From NCBI RefSeq assembly GCF_040939455.1, contig NC_134136.1, positions 104,024,014 through 104,088,013 on the forward strand: a DNA stretch of 64,000 nt, given 5' to 3'. The notes beneath the pieces are model-generated. The model did not search any database. It was not told the origin of the DNA and saw only the letters and a list, made by a program, of their open reading frames with translations. Positions within the stretch are counted from its first letter, which is position 1. Every line of letters begins with the position of its first letter. Below, piece by piece: positions 50,213-64,000 of this stretch. Both the position numbers and the translations under genes were made by a program. This DNA comes from Microcebus murinus (taxonomy: Eukaryota; Chordata; Mammalia; Primates; Cheirogaleidae).

Positions 50213-50719
50213 AAATTTTTATTGCTACCATAACAAATACCACAAATTTAGCGGATAACACAAATTTACTATCTTACAGTTCTGTAGGTCAGAAATATGG
50301 CATAGGTCTTGCTTTGCTAAAAATCAAGATATCAGTAGAGTTTCATTTTTTTCTGGAGGTTCTAGGGGAGAATGGATTTCCTTGCCTTTTCCAGCTTCTA
50401 GAGGCTGCCCACATTCTTTGACTCATGGCCCCTTCTTCCATCTTCAAAGCCAGGAATAGACAGGCAAGTCCTTCTTCTATGGCATCACTCTGACCTTTCT
50501 TCTTGTCACATTTCTCTCTGACTGCCAGAAAAGATTCTCCACCTTTAAAGATTCGTGTGATTAGGTTAGGTCGACCTGGATAATCCAGGAAAACCTCCCC
50601 ATTTTAAGGTCTATCTGCAAAGTTTCTTTTTTCATGTATTAAAGATAGCATATTTATAGTTTCCAGGGATGGGGGTATGGACATCTTTGTGGGAGGACCA
50701 TTATTCTGCCTGCTACATA
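50213..50719 (-). mobile_element. MLT1-like (ERVL-MaLR) LTR, antisense
   Basis: ATTGCTACCATAACAAATAC, ATCTTACAGTTCTGTAGGTC, CTTGCCTTTTCCAGCTTCTA, CTGGATAATCCAGGAAAACC, then TGGACATCTTTGTGGGAGGA and CATTATTCTGCCTGCTACA follow a common MaLR-type LTR from end to end. The subfamily is uncertain. Confidence 0.7.
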
Positions 50720-51361
50720 TAGTCTTCTACTGTTCAGTGTGTCCAGTACAGTTGTGTGCTTCCTGTGGATGGGAATGTTGAACTTCTTAAAATGTGATGT
50801 TAGGCTTATGAAGTCAAGTTTAATATCCGTTGCTTGTTAATGTTAGAAAAAGCTTGAACACAACCATGCTTCATTTCCAGCCTCAGTTTTCTCTTGTTTT
50901 TCCTCCCTCATTAATTGTTATTTTTCAGTGAAAATGAATAATAGAACTGCTATTTTTTTTTTCTTTTTCCGCTGGCATTGTTGCATTGCTGTACTGAAGA
51001 AGTTGCCAATTCTGTTGATTTTGTAGAGAAAGGCTGAGGGTCCAATTAAATTTGTGTCAATTCGGACCAAGAACTGTGCTTTTTCTCACTTGGGAATTCT
51101 TCCTCTTGAGCCAGATTTCCCAGGTACACCCAAGACTGATGGGATTATCAAAGTTTTATCTGGTGAGAAGGGAGCCTAGATCTCTAGGCAACTCTTGTCA
51201 ACTAACATTGAGGATATTACTGATTCACAGTTGGGAGCTTTTAAGAATTTACATTGTTTGATTTATTTAATATTCATATTTAAAATGTTGCATGGATATA
51301 TAATAAAACATATGTATAATATGCTTTATCTATTCTGGCATTCTTTAATAAATAGCATGAT

Positions 51362-51453
51362 TATAGTTATACGTTATACATCTCTATAGTTATACATTAT
51401 AGTTATACTCTATAGTTATACGTTATACATCTCTATAGTTATACATCTCTATC
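51362..51453. repeat. AT-rich minisatellite (TATAGTTATAC-based)
   Basis: TATAGTTATACGTTATACAT starts at 51362 and again at 51411, a 49-bp period. Within it the shorter word TATAGTTATAC recurs about every 23-26 bp. Confidence 0.9.
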
Positions 51454-52940
51454 TTCTTTGCAGCATTTTACTTTTTCCCCCTCTCAAATGCTTTGTGTGT
51501 TTGGTTAAATAAATCAGGGTGAAATATATGTAATTTATTAAAAAATATAATAATCCACTGAGAGGAAAAATATATTTTAGTGCTTGTTGAGTAACCTTAG
51601 AAAATAGAGTACATGTGTGTACTTGTAGGTTAAAACAATATTTAAAAAATACTGCAAAATGCTGGATATCCCCTTTGGGTTTAGACAATCTATTTTGAAA
51701 TGTGTATTATTAGTTTTAATCAGTCTTTCCTATATATTTGCCTTTTGTGAAAAAAATACAATGCCAGGTTGCTTGATATACTACTAAAATTAAGCATGTA
51801 GATTTACCTGCTTTTTCTAATGGTGGTATGTATGATGATTCCCACACAAGTTAATGTTAATGAGTTTCTTAAATTTGTACCTCTCAATATCTAGACTAAC
51901 TAGTGCCTTTAGGAGAGTATCAGAGTGTATTGTGTCTCTTCAGTGAATTCTCTTTAGATGTGCTTAAGATAGCCATATGGCTCTAAACTTACTAAATGCA
52001 GAAAATTTAACTTAGCTTTAGTCCTTTCATTCTTAGAAAAACAATCTTCATTTTGTTGATTAACTTTCATTTAAATGCTTATTTTATACTGTCTTTATTT
52101 GGACTATGGTTCATTAAGCCTCAATTTCCATTTAATTTTGCTTGTGTCTTATTGCTTGAGTTGCTGTGTCTCAGTTCACTAATGAAATGTTTTCTAACCT
52201 GTGAAAATTCAGAAGAGCTCAAAAATCCATATAAAAATACATTTCAGGTTTCTAAAAGAAAATTTCAGGTCTTCTGGGGCTATGGCACATTGTAAAACAT
52301 AAACACTGTTCTTATTTCAAATTATAGTCTTTGAAGTCTTTCAATTCCCAGTTCCCATATGTTAAATCTACCTATTTGATAATGACGACATAAATTGCAA
52401 ATGCTTTATTATTTCTCTTTGTGTCACATTTCAGAATTGTTCCTTGTAACCTGATCTCGACATCACTAAATTCAGTTTGAAAATATCACTAAAGTTTATC
52501 ATCATTTAGACAATGTAAATATTAAATTGCGTTATATATGCATTGAAGTGAAATAAGAGGTGAATGCTCAGATACAAATAACATTAAGTTTTATTTATTT
52601 ATTTGCTTATTTCAAAAGGTGTATAGGTTCAGGTCATGGAGTGGTTTAGGGCAAAGAAAGTAGAAATGAGAACACAAAAGTCAGAATTTTGTCAGTTTTG
52701 TGCATTTATTTCCTAATCCTGTATCTTGGCTAATGGGACTTTACATCTAATCACTTTTCCAGACCAGGGCTCCAGACTCAGCCAAACTTTCTGTATCCAC
52801 CATCCATACCCAGATCTCTTTTGCTGACCTCCTTCCTAATCAGTGTTCCAGTGTGTTGGCAGTAAGGTGTGGAAGGCCAATAACTCAGTGATCACTATTT
52901 CCTGTTTTCCCCTACTTTTGCTCTGTTTACACACTTGAGT

Positions 52941-52965
52941 TTCTCTCTCTGTCTGTCTCTCTCTG

Positions 52966-53025
<60 letters not shown>
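52941..53025. repeat. (CT)n(CA)n compound microsatellite
   Basis: About 44 bp of CT with GT interruptions, then about 41 bp of pure CA. Confidence 0.97.
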
Positions 53026-53028
<3 letters not shown>

Positions 53029-53419
53029 GATCCTTGATTCCAGGCCCATTCTCTAGAATAAGTTCTGATTTTTTTTCCTACAGTGCCTGACTATGCAGAT
53101 CTGAAGACTTCCTACTGTTGAACATTCAACAATCTTTGCAGCTTATCCTACCCTAGCTATGACCATGTGTAACTTTTATTTGACTTTTACTGGGAACTAC
53201 ATTTTAATATACTGTATTGATTATAGATAAATTTCATACTATCAACGTTTGTAAATTTATCTCTTCTCTGTATTAAGGTAGCTTTCTACATGTAGAATAT
53301 TAAAATTTACTGAACTAGAAATATATTTTTCTATTTCAAAGCCTCCATAATTTGATAAGATTAGATTGTATGGTTTAACCCAACAATTATTCTCTTATTC
53401 ATTTTAGTGCAAATGTTCA

Positions 53420-53580
53420 TTTTTATTCATTCATTCATGAAAATTTTATTGAGAAAATCCCAAATGAGATTTTCACTTATATGACCATGGAAAGGAGTAT
53501 GTACTAACCTCTGAAAGCTTGCAATCTAATGGGTGAAACAGACTGTACATAAGGAACTTCCTAGTGATTGGAACTGCAAA
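53420..53580 (-). mobile_element. L2 relic, antisense
   Basis: ATTCATTCATTCATGAAAAT followed by GAAAGCTTGCAATCTAATGG and GGTGAAACAGACTGTACATA resembles the inverse L2 3' end. Confidence 0.6.
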
Positions 53581-56440
53581 TAGCATTCTATTTAAAAATG
53601 CAATCTGGTTTTTGTAAGGTTTCAAAATATTTATACTTTTGAACAATAGACCCTCCAATATTCAAGGTATGTGATACTAGGCTCATAGGGCATGAAACAA
53701 CATAATCAAGATAATGTGAGTAATTTTGATGAGCTCCTCCCATATTGAGAACTAAATTATTTATTGTGATCATAAATTCCATAATGTCATAATTCCAAAT
53801 TATTGAGTTTCTTCATACATTTTGGAAAAACCCACAGGCCTCTGACTTATTTACAACCAATTTGTCAGTTAGATTTAAAATTTCCTGTATGTAGATCACA
53901 TATTTGCTTTTCCTGTTTGTTTATTTTTGTCCTGTATAATTTTTTCAACTCCTAGGCTTGTAGACATTTCTAGTTTAGCCCATGTTATAACCATTCAACA
54001 ATTTTTAACATCTTTAAAACATCATTTAAATGTATTTTGTTCATTAAGAACTGCTACCTCCTAAATTTAATGAAAAGATTGAGGGAAGAATAGCTGTTGA
54101 CAGTAATTAATATTCTTGCATGTAGCAGCCACATAGCAATTAATTATTTTTCAGGGAATTCTTTTCACTGTTATTTTGTTAAGAATATTTCATTATATTA
54201 TTTTTCAGCACTGTCAGTTTGCTAACACTGATATAGCTATTAATTTATTCATAAGTTGAATTCATTTTCTGTGTCATTTATGTAGCTTTTTGTTTTTCTT
54301 CAGCTTGCTTATTTTCTGTATGAAAAATAGATAATTGTCTTGACTAATTTCCTTCCAAATAAAAACTGTGTAGCATTCTTTTCTGACTCTTGGGAAAAAT
54401 GTAATAATTTAAATAGTTACATTATACCATTGATTTCAACGTATTTTAAAATCAGTTTTAGTTTTATGGTATCTAAACTTCTAATTGATTAATCTTGAAT
54501 ATGGTTATCCTCCATAGTTTAATAGTTGCTAGAGCAAAGTGTTTGAGTAATCAAGGATAGAGCTAACAGCTGTCAGAATCTTCTAAGATGGGCTTTCTCT
54601 CAAAAGCAATCATATTAAAAATCTTGATATGAGAAAGAGAGAGAGAAGGAAGGAGACTAATACAGTTTAGTGAGAAGTCACCAGAAAATTTCTTACAAGC
54701 TACTTGGCAGGCAATAAGGTTGCTCTTGCCAATGGCGCTAACTGTGCTGACATGTTCAGTCAAGAAATGGTCATTTATATCAATAAAGATTGAGTTCCTC
54801 TATTATTTCCCCTTTGACAGTCATGACTTTTTTTTCAGTCTACATCTACATCACCATTGCTTCAAGAGACGAGGCATGTCTAAGTTCAATCATTCTGTAT
54901 TCTGGGTGGCTGCAGACTGTGCTCCATCCTCTTGGGCATGTGTGAGGGAGGGTGTGGATGCAATTCATTTACTACCATTTACTTTGCCTATCACATTCTC
55001 TAACATTTGCTTCATTTCTACATCATTTCTTTTCATTGATCTCTCATTTGTCTCTTAGTTTCCTTTCTTGTTTTCTCCTTTTAATCTTTATTGATTTCTT
55101 TCTTTATTCCATTTTTTAAACCTAGTCTCCTTACATAATGTTTAATGAATTCATTCAATTTTTTTGGTCCATTTCTTTTTTATCTGATTGTGGCTTTCTT
55201 GTTTTATTTTTATTTTTCCTTTTACCTTCTCCTTAGTTTTAATCATTTAAAAAATTCCAACCCAAGGGAATATTCTTGTGGGTAGGTGCACAAATATTGA
55301 TTATTTCGTTAAAAATCCATTATTTTATACCGTCTGTGCTGATTAACACCATAAAGTCCTGTCCTGTAAATTATGGAATAAACATTCTATTTTTATTTAT
55401 TTATTTATGTACATTATGCCATCTTATAAGTTGCACTCTGGATATGCCTAAGTTACATATTTTGGCATTAGGAATATCATTATAAGGCAAATATTTTTTA
55501 GAAGACTTTTAATGTTGAGAGGTAAAAAAAATAAAGCTTAATAAATTTACATCAAATGCATTAAAATTCAACAGTTGTTAATTCAGATCCTTAATAAGAA
55601 TCAAAACATAAAGGTTCTTTGTTGACTGAAACATCAAGTAACTTTGGGATTGGAAAAAACGTGATCAGTTTAATTCTTTCATAAAGTGTTATTCTAAATA
55701 AGAATTACTATAGACAATATCTGAGGTCCCCAAAATAGCACACTTCAAAAATTATTTGTCACTGCTAATTGAATTTTATGAGTGAATATAATGCATGTCT
55801 ATGTAGATAGAATAGTTTTTAATTGAATCCGGGAGAATTTGGATATGGTTTATGTGTTGGCCAATCTACTTACAGGTTTAATCAAGAAATGGATATTTAT
55901 ATCAAAGAATAATGCTTATTAGTAAGAGCCAATCCAGTCACAGATTCACAGTTAACAGATTCAAAGGTTTGTGGTATACTCTGGCTCTATAAGTTTTATA
56001 GTTTTAATTAGGCTTTGTTTCCACACTTTTTCTTTTATTTGAGAAGTGTTAGTATAACATGCATTTCAGCCCTGTGAATTTGTTGAGGATAATGTTTATG
56101 TTTTATTCATTTTGATCCCCTCCTAGAACTGTTATTCACTTTGGCTGCTATTACACACACATCAGATGGGATTCATTGCAGAATACACAACTTTAGGCTA
56201 ACCAGTCAGATACAAATATATAATACAAATATAAATGCATAGCTTAGTTCATTTATCACTTATATATAACAGTATAAGGCTTAATATGATCAATTCTATA
56301 ATCCTAGTATAACTGTTTCCCAAACTTTGTTGAGCCCGGCTCTCTGTTTGCATCTTCAAAGTAATGTAGCAGATTTAAAAAACCTATATTAAATAAACCA
56401 AGAGAAATTTTCATGCTGCTGTCTATTTGATTATAATATT
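53581..56440. other. Unassigned AT-rich DNA
   Basis: No gene or repeat family recognised. The + open frame 54720-55058 has no known motif. A short GA-rich patch lies at 54632-54655. Confidence 0.4.
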
Positions 56441-57375
56441 TGCCTATTTATCCTTTTATTAAATTTTATGTTTACTGATAAACAATAGATGTACATATTT
56501 TGGGGGTACATGTGATAATTAAATTCATTCATATAATTTGTAAAGATCAAGTCAGTGTAATTTGGATAATTACCTTAAATATTTGTATTTTTTATGCTAG
56601 AAAGATTCAAATTATTCTCTTCTAGCTATTTTGAAATATACAATAGCTTATTGTAAATTATAGTCACCCTACTGATTTATCAAACACTAGGTCTTATTTC
56701 TTCTATTAAACTGTATATTTGTACCCATTAATCAACCTCTCTCCATCTCCTTTACCCCCTGCTCTTGCCATCTTCTGGTAACCATCAATCTGTCTTCATG
56801 AAATCCACTTTTTTAGCTTCCACATATAAGTGAGAACATGCAATATTCATCTTTTTGTGCTTGGCTTATTTGACTTAACATAATGACCTCCAGTTCCACC
56901 CATCTTGTTGCAAATGCCAAGATTTCATTCTTTTTATGGTCAAATCATATTTCATTGTACATATACCACATTTTCTTTATCCATTCATCCATTGATGGAT
57001 ACTTAGGTTGATTCCATATTTTAGCTATTGTAAATAGTGCTGCAATAAACATGTGAGTGTACATCTCTTCAATATATTGATTTCCTTTCTTTTGGATATG
57101 TACCCAGCAGTAGAATTGCTGGATCATATGGTAGTTCTATTTGTAGTTTTTTGAGGAACATCCATGCAGTTTTACATAATGGCTATACTAGTTTACATTC
57201 TCCCAGACAGTATAAAAGTGTTTCCCTTTTTCAACATTCTCACCAACATCTGTTATTCCCAGTCTTTTTGATAAAGGGCATTTTGAATGAGGGTGCAATG
57301 ACACCTCATTGTAATTTTGATATGCATTTCTCTGATGATTAGTGATGTTGAACACTTTTTCATGTACCTATTGAA

Positions 57376-57742
57376 CAATTGTATGTCTTTTTTTTTTTTT
57401 TTTTTTATTTTTTGAGACAGAGTCTCACTTTGTTGCCCAGGCTAGAGTGAGTGCCGTGGCATCAGCCTGGCTCACAGCAACCTCAATCTCCTGGGCTCAG
57501 CGATCCTACTGTCTCAGCCTCCCGAGTAGCTGGGACTACAGGCATGCGCCACCATGCCCGGCTAATTTTTTGTATATATATTTTTTTTAGTGGGTCAATT
57601 AATTTCTTTCTATTTTTGGTAGAGACAGGGTCTCGCTCAGGCTGGTTTCGAACTCCTGACCTTGAGCGATCCACCCGCCTCGGCCTCCCAAAGTGCTAGG
57701 ATTACAGGCGTGAGCCACCGCGCCCGGCCAATTGTATGTCTT
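57376..57742 (-). mobile_element. Alu, lemur-type linker, antisense, with TSD
   Basis: Poly(T) at 57388-57406, then the inverse Alu to GCGCCCGG at about 57728. The TSD CAATTGTATGTCTT is at 57376-57389 and 57729-57742. The linker core is altered (GTGGGTCAATTAATTTC near 57591). Confidence 0.95.
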
Positions 57743-59856
57743 ATTTTGAGAAATGTCTGTTCATATCTTTTGCCCATTTTAAAAATTGGATTATTTGTTT
57801 TTCTACTATTGAGTTGTTTGATCTCCTTATATATTCTGGTTATTAATCTCTTATCATATGGATAGTTTTCAAATATTTTCTCCCATTCATTCTGTGTGTT
57901 GTCTCTTCACTTTGTTGATAGCTTCTTTTGGTTTAAAGAAGTTTTTAGCTTAATTTAATGCCATTTATCTATTTCTGCCTTGGTTGCCTTGTGCTTTGGA
58001 GGCCTTATACAGAAAAACTTTGCCCAGACCAATGTCCTGTAGTGTTTTTCCAGGGTTTTCTTCTAGTAGCTTTGTACTTTCAGGTCCTAGATTTAAGTCA
58101 TTAATCCATTTTTATTTGATATTTGTATATGGTGAGAGATAAAGGTCTATTTTCATTCTTCTGCATATAGTTATGCAGTTTCTCCAACACCGTTTATTGA
58201 AGAGACTCTCCTTTCCCCATTGTCTGTTCTTGGTGCCTTGACAAAAATGAGTTGGCTGTAAATGCATGGATCTGTATCTGGGTTCTCCATTCTGTTCAAT
58301 TGGTCTGTGTTTGTGTTTGTATGCCAGTAGGATGCTAATTTGATTGCGATAGCTTCATAGTATATTTTGAAGTCAAGTATTCTGATGCCTTCAGCTTCAT
58401 TCTTTTTGTTCAGGATTGCTTTGGCTATTTGGGGTCTTCTGTGGTTCCATATAAATTGTAAGATTGCTTTTTCTATATCTGTGAAGAACGTCATAGGTAT
58501 TTTGATAAGGATTGCACTGAATCTATAAATTGCTTTGGGTAGGCTTGTCATTTTAACAATATTTAGTCTTCCAATCTATGAGCATGGGATATCTTTCCAT
58601 TTCCATTTTTTTGTGTGTGTTCTCCTCATTTTTTTCATCAGTGTTTTATAGTTTTCCTCATATAGATCTTTCACTTCTTTGATTAAATTGATTCCTAGGT
58701 ATTTTATATTCTTTTTAGATATTGTGAATGGGACTGCTTTCTTGATTTCTTTTTCAGATTGTCCACTGTTCATGTTTATAAATGCTATAGATTTTAGTAT
58801 ATTGATTTTGTATCCTGCAACTTTACTGATTTTTTATTGGTTCTAATAGTTTTTTTGATGGAATATTTAAATTTTTCTAAATATAAGATCATATCATCTA
58901 TGAACTAGGCTAATTTGTCTTTTCCTTTCCATTTTTTTCTTTATCTTGCCTAATTACTATGGTGAGGACTTCCAGTATTATGTTGAACAAAACTGGTGAA
59001 AGTGGGTATGTTTGTCTTATTCCAAATATTAGAGGAAAGACTTTCAATTTTTTCCCATTCAGTATAATGTTAGCTATGGGTTTGCCATGGATAAACCTTA
59101 TTATTTTGAGGTATATCCCTCCTATACCAAGTTTGTTGAGGGTTTTTATCACAAAGGATGTTAGATTTTATTGAATGCTTTTTCAGCATCTATTGAAATG
59201 ATCATGTGGGTTTTATTCTTGGTTCTGTTAATGTGGTGTATAACATTTATTGATTTGCATATATTGAAACCATGTTTGCATCCCTAGGATGAATCCTACT
59301 TGATCATGGTGAATGATCTTTAAAATGTGTTGTTGAATTTGATTTGTTAGTATTTTGTTTAAGATTTTTTGCATCTATGTTCATCAGTGCTGCTGGCCTA
59401 TAGTTTTCTTTTTCTGTTGTGTCCTTGTCTGGTTTTAGTATTAGGGTAGTGCTGGCCTCATAGAATGGCTTTGGAAGTATTTCTTTTCATCAATTTTTTG
59501 AAGAGTTTGAGTAGAATTGTTATTATTAATAGTTCTTTAAGTGTTTGGTAGAATTCAGCAGTGAAGCCATCAGATCCTGGGCTTTGCTTTGATGGGAGGC
59601 TTTTTATTCCTTGTTATTGATTTGTTCGGGTTTTCTATTTCTTCATGGTTCAATCTTGGTAAGTCGTATTTCTCCAGGAATTTATCCATTTCTCCTAGAT
59701 TTTCCTGTTTGTCAGCAGGAAGTTGTTCATAATAGTCTCTAATGATTTTTTTGTGCTTCTGTGGTCTCAGTTGTTATGTCTCCTTTTTCATTTCTGATTT
59801 AATTTATTTGGGTCTTCTTTTTTTCAAAACTAAAGGTTTATTGATTTTATCTTTTC

Positions 59857-60507
<651 letters not shown>

Positions 60508-62447
60508 TAGTCTCACTTTCATTTATTTCTACTTTGATCTATATTATTTTTTTATTTATACTAATTTTGGGTTTGGTTTGTTCTTGCCTTTCCAGTTCCT
60601 TGAAGTTCATTGTTAGGTTGTTTATTTAAATCATTTTACTTTTTGATGTAGGCATTTATTGCTATAAACTTCCTTCTTGGTACTACTTTTCTTGTAATTG
60701 GGTTAAATATTCTGTAAATGTTAGGCTTCTTTGGTCTGGTATGTAGTTTAACTCTGTTTCTTTGTTGATTTGCTATCTGAATGATCTGTCCATTACTGAA
60801 AGTATGCTGTTAAAGTCCTATATGATTATTGTATTTTAATCATTCTCTCCCTTTAGATCTATTAATGTTTGCTTTATATACTTGGGTACTCTGGTGCTGG
60901 GTACACAGATATTTATTTTATCCTCTTGCTGAATTAACCCCTTTATCATTATATAGTGACCCTCTTTGGCTCTTTTTACAGTATTTGATTTGCAGTATAT
61001 TTTATCTGACAAAAGTATAGCTACTCCTGCTTTTTTCTTAGTTTCTAGTTGCATGGACTGTCTTTTGCCATGCCTTCACATTCAGCATATGTGTTTCTAT
61101 AGGTAAAATGGGTTTCTTGTAGACAGTACACAGTTGTGTCTTTTTCTTTATCTGTTCAGCTAATCTATGCCTTTTAGTTGGAGAATTGAGTTCTTTTACA
61201 TTCAGTGTTATTGATAAGTAAGGATTGACTATTAATACTTCCATTTTGTTGCTTGTTTTCTGGTTGTTTTGTAACTCTTTTCTATCTTCCTTCCTTTCTT
61301 ACTGTCATCCTTTGTGATTAAGTGATTTTCTCTCTTAGTATGTTTTAATTTGTTGCTTTTTATTTCATTGACAGTATTAAAGGATTTTGCATTGTGGTTA
61401 TGATGAGGCTTACAAAAAATATCTCATAGATATAACAAGTTATTTTAAAGAGATGACAACCTATCATAGATCACAAAGAAAAGAATGGAAACAAAGAAAA
61501 AATGAAAATACACTCTATACTTTAACCCAATTGCCCCCACATTTTGACTTTATGTTGTTTCAATTTACATATATTAATATTGCTTATCTCTCTATCTCTT
61601 AATAGGTTGCTGTAGGTATTATTTTTGATAAATTTGTCTTTTGGCCTACATACTAGAGGTATTAGTGGATTGAACATAACAATTACAGTATTAGAGTATT
61701 CTGTGTTTATCTATATACTTAATTTAACCAGTAGGTTTGATGCTTTCACTTATTTTGTTTTTGCATATTAGTGTTTTTCTTTTCTTTCATATTGAAGAAC
61801 TCCCTTTAGCATTTCTTGTAAGACAGATCTGGTTGTAGTGAATTCTCTCAGCTTTTTGTCTGGGAAAGATGTTATTTTGCCTTCATATTTCATCTGTAGC
61901 TTTGCTGGATAAAGTATTCCTTGGATGGCAGAATACTTTTTTAATTTTTTTTTTGCCTTCAGCACTTGGAAAATTTTATCTCATTCCCTTCTAACCTATA
62001 TGGTTTCCATTGAGAGGTCAGTTGACAGATGAATTGGAGCTTCTTTATATGTTATTTGCTTCTTTTCTCTTGCTGCTTTTAGGATCCTCTGTTTGTCATT
62101 GACCTTTGTGAGTTTGATTATTATGTATGCCTTGGGGTAGTCTTATTTGGGTTGAACCTGTTTGATACTCTCTGCCTTCTCTATGCCTCAATATTTAACT
62201 CTTTCAAATTTTGGAAAGTTTTCTGTGAGGCTCTTGTTCTCCCATTTGAACACTAATACTTCTTAGGTTTTGTCTTTTGAGATAATTTTCTATAACTTAT
62301 GGGAGATCTTTATTTCTTTTAATTATTTTTTCTCCTCTGTGTAAATAGCCTATCTTCAAGATCAGTGATTCTTTCCTCTTCTTATTCCATTTTGCTGTTG
62401 GAATGATTTTTTTCAGTTCAGCAAATGCATTTTTCAGTTCCAAGGTT

Positions 62448-62837
<390 letters not shown>

Positions 62838-63919
62838 AAAAATTATTTCAATCTCTTTGTTAAGTTTCTCTGATAAATTTCTGAATTGTTTATCTGTGTT
62901 ATCTTGGAGATCACTGAGTTTTCTTTAAACTGTTATTTTGAATTCTTGGTCAGAGAGTTCACATGTATACTGTCTTATTAGAATCAGTCACTGATTCCTT
63001 CCTTTGTCCATTTGAGGGGGTTTCCTGTTTGCTATTGTTCCTTGTGCGTGTTATGTCTATGTCTTTGTATTGAAGGATTAGGTATTTATTTCAGTCTTAT
63101 CTATCTAGCTTATTTTGATTTTTATTGGACATGTTTGCTTCGAGTTTTTTTTTTTTTTTGTAATTTTCCTGTTTGTTTTCTTTCTTTATTTAATTTATGT
63201 TTTTTCCTGCTATATCATTGGCTCCTTTTTCGCACTAGATAGCATCTTAAGCTCAGGGTTGCCTCAGTTCTGGTAAACAATTAGCATGCCATCTATCCTG
63301 AATAGAGGAGGTCCCAAAAGGGATATCCCTGTAGTGTGAAAGGCTGGCTAGGGGTTTGTGCCCAAGGGACCTGTGGAACAATGCTCTTACAGTGTGGTGC
63401 TGCTAAACAGCTACTCTGATTTGACATCTCCTTTGGCTGAGTTACAGAGCAGATTTTCCTGTGCTGGGGTGGTAGTCCTGCCTCCCCCCTTTGTCTCTGG
63501 CTGTTCTCAGGGATATTCTCTCTTTAGGCACTCTCGATGCTTTCCATGAGTTAAAGCAAAGATAGTTATCCTATCTAGGAACCCAAGATGGTGGGGAAGC
63601 TGGTTGTCTGCCTCGATCTCACTTTTTCTAGTGTAGAAACCATGAGTTGGAAGAAATTTTCCACATGCTTCATGCCAGGCAAATTTGGGGGAAGGTGCAT
63701 CAAAGATATGGAAGTCCAGTTCTGTTACTATCTGCTCAGAGTTTTTTCACTTCTCTGTGGCCCTGGGAACTGTCTTGTCCGCCTTATATTTAAGTTCAGG
63801 GATATTGCTAGTGATAATCTCACTGCTATATGTTTGTTTGTGTTTTTTTGTGGGGGAATGGGTGAAGCCAGTTTGCTTCTATTCTGCCACTTTGGAATCA
63901 GCAGTATCTGCCTATTTAT

Positions 63920-64000
63920 TTTTAAGAAAACTACATATATTATTTTTACAGAAGGGCTCAAAACATGTGACAGCCTCAAAACCTTCCATTCTAGATAGTA
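63920..64000. other. Right flank of the L1
   Basis: Unassigned sequence after the L1 TSD; too short to interpret. Confidence 0.5.

Larger units (their letters stand above)
50720..53419. other. Mostly unassigned DNA with a minisatellite and a microsatellite
   Basis: Nothing gene-like recognised. Tandem arrays at 51362-51453 and 52941-53025 are listed separately. Confidence 0.4.

Noticed and set aside
52836..53021. Minus-strand frame with alternating Cys-Val and Arg-Glu
   Set aside because: Product of the CA and CT microsatellite.
54720..55058. 112-codon open frame on +
   Set aside because: Phe/Ser/Leu-rich translation of T/C-rich DNA with no motif and no sign of exon borders.

Overview
Organism and setting. 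This is nuclear DNA of a primate, almost certainly a strepsirrhine and probably a lemur. Many Alu elements carry an extended A-rich linker with the core ATTAATTGGCCAACTAAT, which I associate with lemur Alus and not with monkey or ape Alus. Several young L1 3' ends finish in a C-rich 3' UTR (CCCCTCC... on the + strand) followed by the inverted end CATATTATGGGGGTACAAA, again unlike human L1PA. I cannot name the species. The window is AT-rich and gene-poor, with no exon of a conserved host gene that I can recognise; it looks intergenic or deep intronic.

The one intact coding sequence is an intronless copy of H3-3A (histone H3.3) on the minus strand at 14121-14531, 136 codons, with a protein identical to canonical H3.3. 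It has 5' and 3' UTR remnants, a poly(A) tract (13745-13761 as T on +) and a 16-bp target-site duplication (TSD; 13733-13748 / 14644-14659). It landed in an MLT1-type LTR, which had itself landed in a MIR.

Layout. 0-4.3 kb: unassigned DNA, then an old antisense L1 split by two Alus, then a young L1 3' end. 4.3-13.3 kb: mostly unassigned DNA with one Alu and young L1 3' ends at 10.2, 11.3 and 11.5 kb. 13.35-14.9 kb: MIR > MLT1 > H3-3A retrocopy nest. 15-24 kb: hAT-type elements, MER5, two Alus, L2, and a stretch at 19.6-20.3 kb that may be decayed coding sequence. 24.8-26 kb: an old sense L1. 26-42 kb: scattered MIR, L2, MLT1 and L1 relics, plus an 82-bp retroinsertion at 39.64 kb. 42.4-43.8 kb: L2 > MLT1 > young L1 nest, the L1 carrying a candidate 3' transduction. 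44.9-45.8 kb: a MER5 cluster ended by a 5'-inverted young L1 with TSDs. 46-56 kb: an Alu, L2, MLT1, microsatellites and much unassigned DNA. 56.45-63.91 kb: one near-full-length antisense L1 with an 11-bp TSD, split by four Alus.

No multi-gene system is visible. The interest lies in the intact H3.3 retrocopy and in several well-preserved records of L1-driven retrotransposition. Family names come from remembered consensus sequences, not a library search.
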